DNA of 64,000 nucleotides from Rhodocollybia butyracea (GCA_015501585.1 JADNRY010000043.1:186001-250000), one strand, 5' to 3'; shown: positions 9,478 to 20,158, counted from the stretch's first letter. The notes: generated from the sequence alone by a model not told the origin. Made by a program: numbers and translations.

Positions 9478-10670
9478 CTGAAGACTCCGAGACCCAATAT
9501 GGAGCGGTGCGGGGTCTTGAAGCAGTGAGCTCCGAAAAATTGTTTGCAACATCCATCATATTAAATTCTACATCCGAAAATTCATTATTATTACCCATAA
9601 ATTTCCATACTAGGGATTCCAACCCGTGCTATACCCTTATTGACTCTGGAGCATCGAGAGAATTTGTTGACGAGGCTTTAGCTAATAAATTTGAAAATCA
9701 ACTCACAACACTTCCTGAACCAATTCCCTTAACACTATTTGACGGAGAATTGCCATTCGGTGGAAAAATAACAAAAAAATCAGAAACCGATATTTTCTTT
9801 GGAGACGGATCCACTCAACGTGTAATCTTTCTGGTAACCAAACTGCACCCCAGTGCATCAGTAGTATTGGGATTACCATGGTTACAAAGGATCAACCCCA
9901 CAATTGATTGGAAGAACCTCAAGGTATCCTTCCAACAGGGAGTTCAACTATCAGCAGTAACCATAGATAATGGATTCCCCACTACTCACACGGTTACAAA
10001 CAGGGTTAAATACCCTAGACCAACTATAGAAGTAGTACCGGAAAATGAATATCAGAATCCAACACTTGGCTTGGAAGATCCAATCCTGCTGAGAGAGGAT
10101 GAGTCTCAGGAATACAAAAAGAGTAAACTACCACGACATCACCAAATTAGGGGAGAAGCCAGCATTAGAGAAAGATTAAGATCATCAGTGCTAGTAGAGG
10201 AAATTCCAGAGGAACGACTACCCAGATGGCCGGGACTAACTTTAAATGACCCTTTACTCCTACATATTGATGAACTTGAAAATTATTATGAAAATAAAAG
10301 AAGAGAGCAACGTAAAAAGGACCGCAAGGAGTACAAACATAGGAGTAGGGTTCGACAAAAGAATTCCCAGAGTTCTGACACCAATAAACGGGAGAATAAT
10401 CGCCCCTATAAGGACCCAGAAAAGACACGATGGAGAGACACCACAGGAGGACCAAAAATTGGCATGGTGAATGACGCGGTATGTGCAAGATTGGCACAAT
10501 CCGGCTGCGAAACTTTCACTTTACATTACAATTTAAAGGGAGAGATACACGAGTGGAAGGAGTACGGGTTCGATCCGTCCCACTCGATCCTTATGTTATC
10601 CTTACGAGAGGCCAAAAGTGACAACGGAGTGACCGGCTTGTTAGTAAATATAGTAGCGCATCAGCCCTGA
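9450..10670 (+). CDS. Gypsy Pol N-terminus, aspartic protease
   Basis: A retropepsin-like domain occupies about residues 45-160: the catalytic D-S-G-A-S is at residue 65, followed by the flap region and a hydrophobic V-L-G-L-P-W segment near residue 145. After it comes a Lys/Arg-rich linker. The frame is in -1 relative to Gag with a 28-nt overlap, and the ATG at 9450 is probably not used in the Gag-Pol fusion. It stops at 10668-10670, and the RT module resumes only after about 430 bp of unrelated-looking DNA. Confidence 0.8.
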   Translation: MDGERLGKLTEDSETQYGAVRGLEAVSSEKLFATSIILNSTSENSLLLPINFHTRDSNPCYTLIDSGASREFVDEALANKFENQLTTLPEPIPLTLFDGELPFGGKITKKSETDIFFGDGSTQRVIFLVTKLHPSASVVLGLPWLQRINPTIDWKNLKVSFQQGVQLSAVTIDNGFPTTHTVTNRVKYPRPTIEVVPENEYQNPTLGLEDPILLREDESQEYKKSKLPRHHQIRGEASIRERLRSSVLVEEIPEERLPRWPGLTLNDPLLLHIDELENYYENKRREQRKKDRKEYKHRSRVRQKNSQSSDTNKRENNRPYKDPEKTRWRDTTGGPKIGMVNDAVCARLAQSGCETFTLHYNLKGEIHEWKEYGFDPSHSILMLSLREAKSDNGVTGLLVNIVAHQP

Positions 10671-11106
10671 AAGAGGATGAAGCACACTCGCAACTGCAGG
10701 TATTCCTGGGGTACACAAGCTCAATGTATTTGAATATGTGTTATGAAGCTATGGAAGAAGAGATGGTGATTGGCTGAAAGGAAGTACTTATATCCTCCAG
10801 CTGCCTCTTTGTATTTTAGCATTCTTCTGCAAATTAACTAGTGAATGATTCAGACAATGCTCTTTTGGCTGATTCGGAAGCTTGAACAACTCGTGCCACT
10901 GAATGTTCAATAAATTCGGTTGCTCTCTCTTAAAGTATGCATGATTAATTGTGTAGAATAAGGCATGGTACTGTCCTTGAGGAAGTGTAAAATATGCACG
11001 CCGCAAAATACCTACTAGGAGGCCCTTATTGTCGACTTATTGCGACCTAGCGCGGTACTTACAATTCTGAAATATTCAATTTACGCGTGTCGACGCGCGG
11101 CCGAAA
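10671..11106. other. Unexplained gap inside gypsy pol, possible small insertion
   Basis: This stretch separates the protease linker from the N-terminal part of the RT region and has stops in all forward frames. No TIR, LTR or TSD could be identified. It may be a small insertion, or decayed pol. Confidence 0.35.
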
Positions 11107-11679
11107 ATGGTGCAATACCTGAAGCGTCCGGTGATGGGCATGGCTAGAAACAGCTGTTCAAGCCGGGACCCTGCCCGGACTCAGCGCCTTTACCGTGACT
11201 TTAATGTGACTTCAGGGTTTGATTGGTATCTGAGTGGGACGGATCGAACAGTACCTCAGTGGAAGAAGCGTGAGGAGACTGATGATTTGAATATCAAAAT
11301 CAAAGATCCAATCATCAGAGGAGACCAGATCGCAGGAACCGATCAAAATAAGGTCTCCGATCAAATACCGGAACGAGCCTCCATGGCTAATGATGAGGAA
11401 ACCTTATTGAAGCATGTACCAAAAGATTACCATGACTTTGCCAAAGTATTTGCAGCAGGGGAGGCCAAAACCTTACCTCCACATCGACCTTATGATATTG
11501 AAGTGCACACAGAAGATAATAAATTACCCCCTTTAGGTAAAATATATAACATGTCAGAACTTGAACTCAAGACTTTGAAGGAGTACATAGATGACATGTT
11601 AAATAAGGGATTCATCAGGGCGTCTTCTTCACCTATTGGTGCACCAGTATTGTTGCAAAGAAAAAAGATGGTAGTCTAA
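11107..11679 (+). pseudogene. Gypsy pol, start of reverse transcriptase
   Basis: This 190-residue frame contains the standard entry to a Ty3/gypsy RT: an LP-x-H-R-P-Y-D segment near residue 132, then the L-E-L-K-x-L-K-E-Y-I helix and the G-F-I-R-x-S-x-S-P-x-G-A-P-V block. It ends early because of an apparent one-base deletion near 11655, just before the KKKDGSLR block; that block continues in another frame to the insertion point at 11687. The element's RT is therefore broken even without the insertion. Confidence 0.75.
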
Positions 11680-11686
11680 GGTTGTG

Positions 11687-13290
11687 CATCAGCAATTCTC
11701 CACAATTGTAAACGGTATAATTGCATATCTGTTGTAATCAAAATGCTAATTTATACTCGATCATGCCACCCTGAGATATCAATCAATTACACTCTGGGTG
11801 TGATGATTATACCCGATTATACGCGGTAATTATACCCAATTATACCTCATTATACTTGCTACCAAATCGTCACTCAATGCAGTACATAGTAGTATTCTGG
11901 TAGTATTAGTACACTGAATACATGAGCATAGCTTCTGAATCGTGCCTGCGGTAGTTATGCATGGCAGCCTTCAGAGCTCCAGCAGCAAGCCTTTCCAATT
12001 GAGGCATTTTCGAGGAGAGCAAGTACTAAGTAAGTACTAGCCCGGTACATACTAGCGACTGAAAAAAATCCCAAGTCAACCGGCCGGCACTTTAATACTT
12101 TTGACGCGCAAAGAGCCACCTGTATAGTAGCACATGATCAATTTTTTTCGAACTCGCGCCATGTTCTCCTTTGCCTGGTCCAGGTTTATCTCACTCGGTG
12201 ACGAGCTCTGATTTTCTCCATTTTACGGTCAGTATTTTTCTTCTTTGATATATTTCTTATCATGCTAGTAGTAGAGGGCCTAAAATTGATATTCGCTTTT
12301 TCCAAGGTGTTCACTTATGAGTTATTGCCAGTAATGGCTGCACATTTTCCCTCCAGACAACCGCCGGCCTAAGGACGAGTGAAGACGGGTATGCACACAG
12401 TACGTCTTTCAATTGTTTTCTTTAACTAGCTGATAACTTATTATGACCTTTTCAGGTTCTTGCAATCCCATGCTCGAGGTGTTGTTTTTACGGCTTGGTA
12501 ACAAGGTTTGTTTGCCGCAGATCGTTTAAAAATGTACCGTCACTTAATAACTTCCAGCTTCTTTGTTTTGCAGCACACACGCGCACCATGGAGCGGCTTC
12601 GCTATCGTTTCTCTCTGCCGCCGCACTTCCAATCAACCAGAAGGCATCGCTGTTGCATTGTCACCTGAGGCTTAGCAGTCTCGCGCGGTCACTAACTCGA
12701 CGGCAGAGTCTTCACGATCCAGCAAGGTGAATAACTTCTAAGGTTTGTTTACTGCGTTGGCTTCATTGTTTGCTATTCATTTACGCTACAGTCGCAGCTT
12801 TCCTCCGCTCAACAACACACCTCTTGGCGTCAACCAGAGGACATTCGCCGTTACGCGGTTACCTGGTGCGGTTTGGTTTAGCGGTCTCACGCGTTCGTAA
12901 CTGCTATCGAGCATAGTTGGGCTGTATTGTATTGTTTTAGCCTATCTAGTGTATTGCATTGTATCGATTTAGTCTACATAGTGTATCGAAGCAATAGTAA
13001 TGGTTTTATGCATTTTCGAACGGATAATGAGCAGAAATTGAGCCAGGAATTGTATGTATAATCTCGTATAATGCTGTAAAAATGCTGTATAAAGAATGGT
13101 ATAATTGGTATAAACAGTGGTATAATCGGACGAGAACTGGATGCATAAACGCGTATACTCGTGTATAATTAGGTATTTCCATTATGCACTCGGGGGTCTA
13201 TACATACCTCCCAAAAATTGTATAATCAGGTGTGATCCGCATGTATACATACAAATTATACCCGATCACAATTGTGGAGAAATGCTGATG
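11687..13290. mobile_element. 1.6-kb non-autonomous TIR element inside RT
   Basis: The ends are 23-bp inverted repeats starting CATCAGCA(A/T)TTCTCC, differing at one position (11687-11709 against 13268-13290). Subterminal regions at both ends are packed with TATACC/TATAAT-type motifs, about ten per side, a layout like transposase-binding sites. It interrupts the RT codons between L-R-L-C and D-Y-R-S. The TSD is unclear because the target is a GT run; only TG can be defended. There is no transposase frame. Two diverged copies of a GC-richer segment lie at about 12575-12700 and 12795-12900. Confidence 0.7.
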
Positions 13291-14150
13291 TGTGTGGACT
13301 ACAGATCCCTGAATAAGTTGACCAAGAAGAATAGGTATCCACTCCCACTGATTGGAAACTTAATTGATCAATGAGGAAAGGCAAGGATATTCACCAAACT
13401 GGACTTAAGGGTAGGATACAACAACATTAGAATTACAGAGGGTCATGAATGGAAGACTGCATTCAGAACAAGATATGGCTCATATGAGTACTTGGTAATG
13501 CCTTTTGGGCTAACCAATGCCCCCTCATATTTTCAATATTTCATGAATGATATCGTCCATGACTTAACAGACAACTTTGTTGTGGTATATCTGGATGATA
13601 TACTGATCTATTCAAAAAATGAGAAAGAACACAAGCAACATGTAAGGCAGGTCCTACAAAGGCTACGGCAACAAGACCTACATGTCAAACCTGAAAAGTG
13701 TGAGTTCCACACCAAAGAAGTGGAATACTTAGGAGTAATAGTATCTCCAGAAGGAATTAGGATGGACCCAAAGAAAGTAGAAGCCGTGATGAAGTGGCCC
13801 AAACCAACTACTGTAAAGGAATTACAATCATTCTTGGGGTTTGCCAATTTTTATAGAAGATTCATAGATAATTTTTCAGGGATTGTCAAACCAATGACTA
13901 AATTACTACAGAAGAAAGTCAAGTGGAACTGGGATATTGAGTGTCAGTCGGTATTTGAATTACTGAAGAAAGCATTCGCCGAGGCACCAGTACTTCGACA
14001 CTTTCAGACAGAATTACTGATTATCGTGGAATCTGATGCATCCGATTATGCTATAGCATCAATTATATCTCCGTATAATCCAGGAACAGGAGAATTTCAC
14101 CCAATAGCGTTCTTTGCCAGGGGACTAGTAGCTGCAGAACTGAACTACGA
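13291..14150 (+). pseudogene. Gypsy reverse transcriptase palm, broken
   Basis: RT resumes exactly after the TIR element with D-Y-R-S-L-N and continues through the F-T-K-L-D-L block, F-G-L-T-N-A-P and the catalytic Y-L-D-D at about 13588-13599, then the thumb and connection. The main lesion is an in-frame TGA at 13372-13374, where Leu is expected. The palm motifs themselves are preserved. From about 14150 the frame changes. Confidence 0.85.
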
Positions 14151-14981
14151 TTGGAATCATTCAAGCAATGGAGAGCTTACCTTGAAGGGGCCAAATACAA
14201 GGTTGAAGTATTCACAGACCACAATAACCTTCAGTGGTTCACTACAACTAAGAACCTAACAAGGCGACAAGCCCGATGGTCAGAATTCCTCTCAGGATTT
14301 GATTTCCATATCAATTACCGGCCGGGAAGACTAGCGACTAAACTGGATGCACTCACACGCCGAGGGGATGTTTACCCTAAGAAGGGGGGAATAGTAGAAG
14401 CCAATAAAGGGAATCAACAAATTCTTTTGAATCCCGAACAACTATTGGCTTCCCTAATTCTCAATGATGAAGCAGACATTGCAAAAATTAGGAAATCTAC
14501 ACATGATTCTTACTGGAAACGCATGGAGGAGGTAGCCAACTCCGATCACCCTGGTCCTTTTAAATCTGAAAACGGACTCCTACTCAGAGAAGGTAAAATC
14601 TATGTACCAAAGGAGCTCAGGTTACGAGTTCTCCAAACACACCATGATCATAAGCTAAGAGGGCATCCAGGAATAAGAAAAAACTCAACAAGTAATCTTG
14701 GGGACATATTTTTGGCCAGGCTTACACAAGGATGTGAAGCGATATGTATTAGCCTGCCAGGACTGTCAAAGGGGAAAAAAATCATCCAGGTTAAGAAAAT
14801 TAGGACTACTAAAGCCCTTACCAATAGGAGAAAGGCCTTGGAGTTCAATTTCTGTGGATCACATTGTAGAACTCCCTATGTCAGGAGGCCATGATGCAAT
14901 TATGGTTGTAGTATGCAGACTTACTAAACAAGCTATATTTGTACCTTGTCATACCACAGATAATTCTGATGACTTGGCCAA
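14151..14981 (+). pseudogene. Gypsy RNase H and integrase N-terminus, broken
   Basis: The RNase H part keeps the T-D-H-N-N-L block and the N-Y-R-P-G-R end, but the segment that should lie between the L-N-Y-D motif and the next helix, which holds the catalytic Glu, is deleted at about 14150 with a frame change. The integrase zinc-binding motif follows (H and H near 14640-14660, C-x2-C near 14758). An extra A in an A-run near 14680 shifts the frame to the one starting at 14698. The first catalytic Asp region (V-D-H-I) is present. The sequence is cut at 14981 by the copia insertion. Confidence 0.8.
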
Positions 14982-14986
14982 ACTAT

Positions 14987-15334
14987 TGTTGGATATTCGG
15001 TCCGCGGTATATGGCCGCCGGTATGTACAGCTCCAATACCGAGTAGATATCAGACCCGAGTTCTTATCATTTGTTTTAACTTTTATTTCACTGATACGGA
15101 TTTCTACTTATACTGTACGTATCGACGTTCCCTTCTTTTCCTCAGCCTTCATCACTTCTGGCTGAGGTATGTCTATTATACTTATGCTCTATGTCCATTA
15201 TGCTCATACTGTACCTATAGCTTAGTTGTACATCGTACTAACGTGTCTCTTAGGTATGGTAATATGATTTAGCCTTCATCACTTCTGGCTGAGCTTAGTT
15301 GTACATCGTACTAACGTGTCTCTTAGTTCCAACA
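14987..15334 (+). repeat. 5' LTR of the copia element
   Basis: It begins TGTTGGATATTCGG and ends TTAGTTCCAACA. Inside, the segment CTTAGTTGTACATCGTACTAACG occurs twice (near 15221 and 15294), separated by a copy of the GCCTTCATCACTTCTGGCTGAG segment that also occurs near 15142, so the LTR itself contains a short tandem duplication. Confidence 0.93.
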
Positions 15335-15351
15335 GGTTATGGGCCCCGAGT
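15335..15351 (+). promoter_or_regulatory. Primer-binding site, half initiator-Met tRNA type
   Basis: Directly after the LTR is GGTTATGGGCCCCGAG. It does not start with TGG, so it is not complementary to a tRNA 3' CCA end. Its reverse complement contains GGGCCCATAACC, which fits the anticodon stem-loop of an initiator methionine tRNA (CAU within CATAA). Drosophila copia and other hemivirus-type elements prime from a cleaved initiator tRNA in this way. Confidence 0.75.
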
Positions 15352-15433
15352 CCGCCTGATACAGCCAGCCTTATAGTGATTACCGGAATCGAATCTTTTA
15401 TCTTCTCTTCCTGCATAACCCTCGTCTCTATCG

Positions 15434-18400
15434 ATGTCTACTACCCCTTCCGCTCCTACTACCCAACCTACTCAGACTACTTCGAGTACACAGACCACTA
15501 TGACCGCGCCGACTATTCCGAGTGATTGGACCATCCCTAGTGGTGGAAATTCACTCTTCCCTCGTGACACTAAGCTCAAAGGTGAAACGAATTTTTCGTC
15601 TTGGTCTGCCGTCTTCCTCGCTGGTGCTCGCACAGTAGGATGTCAGTCTATTTTGTCAGGCGCGCTTGTTTGTCCTTCCGATACCGACACTAAGTATCTT
15701 ATCTGGCAACAGATGGATTCTTATATGATGAACATGCTTCTCCAGTGTATCTCTGAGAGCATGGTCAGCATGGTAGAAGGTCTTACGAGCGCCGCCGCCT
15801 ATAAACGACTTTCGGGTACTTATGGTCCTCAGGGTTCTGGTCTCATCATGACGTTCTTCTCCCGACTCACCCGCCGACTTCCGCTCCAGCATAGCTTTGA
15901 TTCTTTGTCTGCCCATCTTCAGGGTTTCGAATCCGCTCTGCAGGATATCCGGAAAGCTGGGTACGTTGTGGAGGAAGGGTTTGCCTCTGCTATTCTTGTC
16001 ACTACTCTCCCCAATGAGGAAGGTGCGACCGGGTCTTGGCACACCTGGATCCGCAGTTTCTCTCTCACCTCCAGCACTACTCTTGAGTCGACTGTCCAAC
16101 AGATTTTAGGTTCTTACCGTTCAGCTCATCCTGACGAGAACTCTAATTCCGGCATGTCGAACGTAGAAGCCGCCGTCGCTGTGCTCGAACGCTCCTATGC
16201 GGCCCGTGGAGATTATTATTGTGTCAACTGCCACACTCCCGGTCACACCAAGGATTTTTGCCGTAAGCCCGGTGGTGGGAAACATGCTATGGAGGCTAAG
16301 GGAGGTAACAGAAAGGGGAAAAATAAGAAGAAGGGCAAAGAGAAAGCCCACCATGTGGATAGTGGGGGAGGAGGTGAAACTGAGCAGTCTACCTCATCAC
16401 ATTTCGTAGAATCTTCTTCGGGCGCCAATATTATCGATTTCTCTGCTTACCCGGTGACCGAGACTTCTACAAATGTGAATTCCTCCCAGCCTATGTCTGA
16501 GTCAGTGTATCCAGCTGGTACTACTGCCGATAGGCCTCCCATCATTATCGACTCTGGTACTACGTCTCACATTCATTCTGTTCGTGCCGACTTCATGTCT
16601 TTCCACCATCCGGCCATTTCTCAGAAGGTTACTGGATTTGGTCATGGTACTATGAAGATTGCAGGTCGAGGTATAGCCGTTTTTCTTGCGCGTCGTCGCC
16701 ATCGTCAACTTGTCCGTCTCAATCTGAAGGACACTGCTTTCGTTCCTGACTCCTCTCCTACCCTCATTTCCGTTTCCCGACTCGACGAAGCTAAGTGTTA
16801 TACTGTCTTTGGCGCAGGGAAATGTGTAACATTCAGTAAGGATGATGCTGGTACTTTTATCCAGCGCCTTATTGATGAGGAGGATGTTGTTTTCACTGGA
16901 ACGAAGGACGATTCTCGACTTTATCACCTTGACTCTGCTCCCTCCACCTCTGCGTTTACATCTTCCACCTCGGACAAACCTCTGCTTTACTCCAAACTGG
17001 TTCAGCTTCATAACGAGCTTGGGCATTTGAACTATCCCGCTTGTCGTGACTTGTACCGTTCGGGTACGCTTGAGGGGATGACCGTGAAACTTACGGCCTC
17101 AGAATTGGCTGCAGAACCCCCCATCTGTGACGCCTGTGCGCAGGGAAAGCTCACCCGTGCGCGCTTTCCTGAATCGAACTCTAGAGCTTCAGAGCCACTG
17201 GGCCTAGTTCACTCAGATCTTTGGGGACCAGCTCCGGTCTTGACCACGACCGGCATGGGGTATCTCATCACGTTTCTTGATGATTGCTCCCGTATGGCTT
17301 GGGGTTACTTGCTTCGCCGCAAGAGTGATGCTTTTACTGCTTTTAAGCAGTGGTTAGTTGAAGTAGAGAAGGTAACCGGCAAAAAGTTGAAGGTTTTCCG
17401 CACTGACAATGGTGGGGAATATATAACCAACGAGTGGCGCGATTGGATGAAGGAGCATGGTATCCGCTGGGAAAAGACCGCTCCTTACACTCCTGAACAG
17501 AACGGCCGTTCTGAGCGCCTCAATCGTACAATTTTTGACCGGGTACGCACTATCCTTATTCACTCTCAACTTCCTCTCTCTATGTGGGGCTACGCTGTCT
17601 GGTACATTCTTAATCTCCGTGCCCGGACTTATGCTAGTCCTCTACCCAAAGGGGAGACACCCTATCATCTCTGGTACAAGAAGCACCCTGACCGTCGAAA
17701 ATTGCATTCTTTTGGATGTAAAGTTTGGGTATACAACAACTCGCAGGAGCATAAACTTGACGCTCGTGGTACTCCTGGTATTTTTCTAGGTTTTGACGAG
17801 ACTCGGGTGGCGTACTATGTGTACACGCCAGGTAAAGGTGTACGTTCAGCAATCTCTGTGAAGTTTGATGACAACACTAATGGAGATGGACTTTTGAGCG
17901 CCGCGGGGGAGTCCTATGATTATTCGTCTCTCAAAAATCCTACTTATAAAGATGACGATGAGTTTTCCCCTATAACCGCTCCATCCGCTCTCCCACCTGA
18001 CCCTCCTGTTCCTGTTCCTCCTGCTACTCCTCCACCTCGTGCCCCTCGTCCTAATCCCCGCATGCCTTCTGATGCTACACCTGCTAAGACTCGCTCTCGT
18101 GCGAGAGCAGAAGTCCAGCCACAGATTGATGAGGATATTCCTCCGCATGTTGAGCTTGATATGGATGATAGCGGGGATGAGGGGGAGATGCCCGAACTGG
18201 CTCATATCTTGAGTGGTGAAATTCCATTCAATGTTTCGCAGGCTCTCAACTCTCCCGATCATGCAGAGTGGGAAGCCGCTTGTCATTACGAGCTTAACCA
18301 GCTCTTCGAGACTGGGACTTACTCTCTCGTTCCACCACCTCCTGACCGTAAGGCCATTGGTACACGCTGGGTCTTCGCTATCAAGCGCAATGCCGACACT

Positions 18401-19798
18401 CAGGCCATTGAGGTCTACCGAGCTCGACTTGTAGCTCAGGGTTTTACCCAAATTCCGGGTATTGACTTTGTCGATATCCACGCTCCGACTGCTCGTATTG
18501 AATCCATTCGTGGTATTGCAACCGTAGCGGCCATCCAGGATTGGGAAATTCATGTCATTGATGTGAAATCTGCTTATCTTAATAGCACCATCCCTGATGA
18601 CCAGCCAACGTATGTGAAGCAACCGCCCGGATTTGCAGTCAGAGGAAAGGATTCGTGGGTTTGGAAGCTTAACAAGGCACTCTATGGACTTAAGCAGTCT
18701 GGTTTTCTCTGGTATGAGAAACTAAAAAGTGTTTTGGTTGAACTTGGCTTTCAGGTTTGCATTTCCGATCCTTGTGTCTTCTTTCGTCGTTCTTCCGATG
18801 GAATAATCATCATTGCAACTCACGTCGATGATCTAGCTCTCTTTGGTTCCTCCATTCTACAGATTATTCAATTCAAGGATGAGTTCCGTACTCATTTTGA
18901 TATCTCGGATAAGGGGGAGATCTCTCAATTTTTGGGTATGACTGTTACTCGTGATAGATCTGCTCGAACCATTTCCTTTTCCCAACGTTCCTACATCTTG
19001 TCTCTCATTTCGCGTTTCCGACTCGATGATGCTCACCCCGTTGGAACACCCATGGAAAAGACGGTATTGTCCAAAGCTGATTGTCCTTCTGATGATTCTC
19101 CTGAACAGAGAGAGATGCGCTTGGTGCCCTACGCTGAAGGTGTTGGTTCTCTCATGCACGCCTCCACTCGAACGCGCCCGGACATCACTCGCAGCACCCA
19201 ACAAGTAGCGCAGTTCATGCATAATCCCGGTCATATCCACTGGAAAGCAGTGAAACGGATTATTCGCTATTTGAAGGGGACTGTTGACTTCGTCCTCGTC
19301 CTTGGTGGCAAGTCACTCCTTTTCTTTGCCTATACCGACTCCAACTTTGTTGATCACCTTGAACATGGTCGTTCGGTGTCTGGCGCCGCCCTCACTTTCG
19401 GTACAGGTTGTTTTTCCTGGTATACGAGGAAACAGACTGCTGTTGCGACTTCCACCAGTGAAGCCGAATATTATGCAGCTGGATCTTGTGGTAGGGAAGT
19501 TGTTTGGTTCCGCTCCCTTCTCCAGGAACTCGACTTCACTCAACCTGAACCAACTCAGATGTTTGTTGATTCATCTTCGGCTTTGAAGAACATTAATTCC
19601 GACCAAGTCACTAATGCAAACAAACATATCAAAATTCACCACCACTGGATTCGTGAAGCGGTTCATTGCGGTGATATTCAGACAGCTGTTGTTGCTTCTA
19701 GGGATAATGTCGCCGACATATTCACCAAAGCTCTTGATGGTGAAACTCATCGACAGGCAACTCGACTACTGGGACTTGTCCCAATGCATTCTCGTTGA
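15434..19798 (+). CDS. Copia Gag-Pol polyprotein, intact
   Basis: The 1,454 residues run in the copia order. A Gag (UBN2-like) region covers about 30-250 and a CCHC knuckle C-x2-C-x4-H-x4-C about 262-276. The protease D-S-G is at about 373. An HHCC GAG-pre-integrase domain lies at about 525-580. The integrase core at about 585-720 has Asp in the H-S-D-L-W-G block, Asp in R-T-D-N-G-G and Glu in Q-N-G-R-S-E-R. RT is at about 965-1180, with D-V-K-S-A-Y-L and the active site H-V-D-D in place of the usual Y-V-D-D. RNase H is C-terminal, with E-A-E-Y and K-H-I-K-I motifs. It makes virus-like particles and integrates cDNA. There is no stop or frameshift, and no separate frameshift site between gag and pol. 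Confidence 0.95.
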   Translation: MSTTPSAPTTQPTQTTSSTQTTMTAPTIPSDWTIPSGGNSLFPRDTKLKGETNFSSWSAVFLAGARTVGCQSILSGALVCPSDTDTKYLIWQQMDSYMMNMLLQCISESMVSMVEGLTSAAAYKRLSGTYGPQGSGLIMTFFSRLTRRLPLQHSFDSLSAHLQGFESALQDIRKAGYVVEEGFASAILVTTLPNEEGATGSWHTWIRSFSLTSSTTLESTVQQILGSYRSAHPDENSNSGMSNVEAAVAVLERSYAARGDYYCVNCHTPGHTKDFCRKPGGGKHAMEAKGGNRKGKNKKKGKEKAHHVDSGGGGETEQSTSSHFVESSSGANIIDFSAYPVTETSTNVNSSQPMSESVYPAGTTADRPPIIIDSGTTSHIHSVRADFMSFHHPAISQKVTGFGHGTMKIAGRGIAVFLARRRHRQLVRLNLKDTAFVPDSSPTLISVSRLDEAKCYTVFGAGKCVTFSKDDAGTFIQRLIDEEDVVFTGTKDDSRLYHLDSAPSTSAFTSSTSDKPLLYSKLVQLHNELGHLNYPACRDLYRSGTLEGMTVKLTASELAAEPPICDACAQGKLTRARFPESNSRASEPLGLVHSDLWGPAPVLTTTGMGYLITFLDDCSRMAWGYLLRRKSDAFTAFKQWLVEVEKVTGKKLKVFRTDNGGEYITNEWRDWMKEHGIRWEKTAPYTPEQNGRSERLNRTIFDRVRTILIHSQLPLSMWGYAVWYILNLRARTYASPLPKGETPYHLWYKKHPDRRKLHSFGCKVWVYNNSQEHKLDARGTPGIFLGFDETRVAYYVYTPGKGVRSAISVKFDDNTNGDGLLSAAGESYDYSSLKNPTYKDDDEFSPITAPSALPPDPPVPVPPATPPPRAPRPNPRMPSDATPAKTRSRARAEVQPQIDEDIPPHVELDMDDSGDEGEMPELAHILSGEIPFNVSQALNSPDHAEWEAACHYELNQLFETGTYSLVPPPPDRKAIGTRWVFAIKRNADTQAIEVYRARLVAQGFTQIPGIDFVDIHAPTARIESIRGIATVAAIQDWEIHVIDVKSAYLNSTIPDDQPTYVKQPPGFAVRGKDSWVWKLNKALYGLKQSGFLWYEKLKSVLVELGFQVCISDPCVFFRRSSDGIIIIATHVDDLALFGSSILQIIQFKDEFRTHFDISDKGEISQFLGMTVTRDRSARTISFSQRSYILSLISRFRLDDAHPVGTPMEKTVLSKADCPSDDSPEQREMRLVPYAEGVGSLMHASTRTRPDITRSTQQVAQFMHNPGHIHWKAVKRIIRYLKGTVDFVLVLGGKSLLFFAYTDSNFVDHLEHGRSVSGAALTFGTGCFSWYTRKQTAVATSTSEAEYYAAGSCGREVVWFRSLLQELDFTQPEPTQMFVDSSSALKNINSDQVTNANKHIKIHHHWIREAVHCGDIQTAVVASRDNVADIFTKALDGETHRQATRLLGLVPMHSR

Positions 19799-19805
19799 GG
19801 GGGAG

Positions 19806-20153
19806 TGTTGGATATTCGGTCCGCGGTATATGGCCGCCGGTATGTACAGCTCCAATACCGAGTAGATATCAGACCCGAGTTCTTATCATTTGTTTTAACT
19901 TTTATTTCACTGATACGGATTTCTACTTATACTGTACGTATCGACGTTCCCTTCTTTTCCTCAGCCTTCATCACTTCTGGCTGAGGTATGTCTATTATAC
20001 TTATGCTCTATGTCCATTATGCTCATACTGTACCTATAGCTTAGTTGTACATCGTACTAACGTGTCTCTTAGGTATGGTAATATGATTTAGCCTTCATCA
20101 CTTCTGGCTGAGCTTAGTTGTACATCGTACTAACGTGTCTCTTAGTTCCAACA
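19806..20153 (+). repeat. 3' LTR of the copia element
   Basis: It has the same 348 bp and, by eye, the same sequence as the 5' LTR. It starts right after the polypurine tract GAGGGGGAG, which overlaps the TGA stop of the polyprotein. Confidence 0.93.
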
Positions 20154-20158
20154 ACTAT

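Larger units (their letters stand above)
14982..20158 (+). mobile_element. Complete Ty1/copia retrotransposon with target duplications
   Basis: The element proper is 14987-20153 (5,167 bp), flanked by ACTAT at 14982-14986 and 20154-20158. Both LTRs are 348 bp and I see no difference between them on reading both in full. It has a primer-binding site, one uninterrupted 1,454-residue Gag-Pol frame, and a polypurine tract at 19797-19805 that directly precedes the 3' LTR. It sits inside the integrase region of the older gypsy element. The intact frame and matching LTRs point to a recent insertion that may still be competent. Confidence 0.95.

Noticed and set aside
15656..18622. Minus-strand ORFs of up to 258 residues inside the copia polyprotein
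   Set aside because: They are antisense shadows of a conserved sense frame with clear domains; composition is unlike a real protein.
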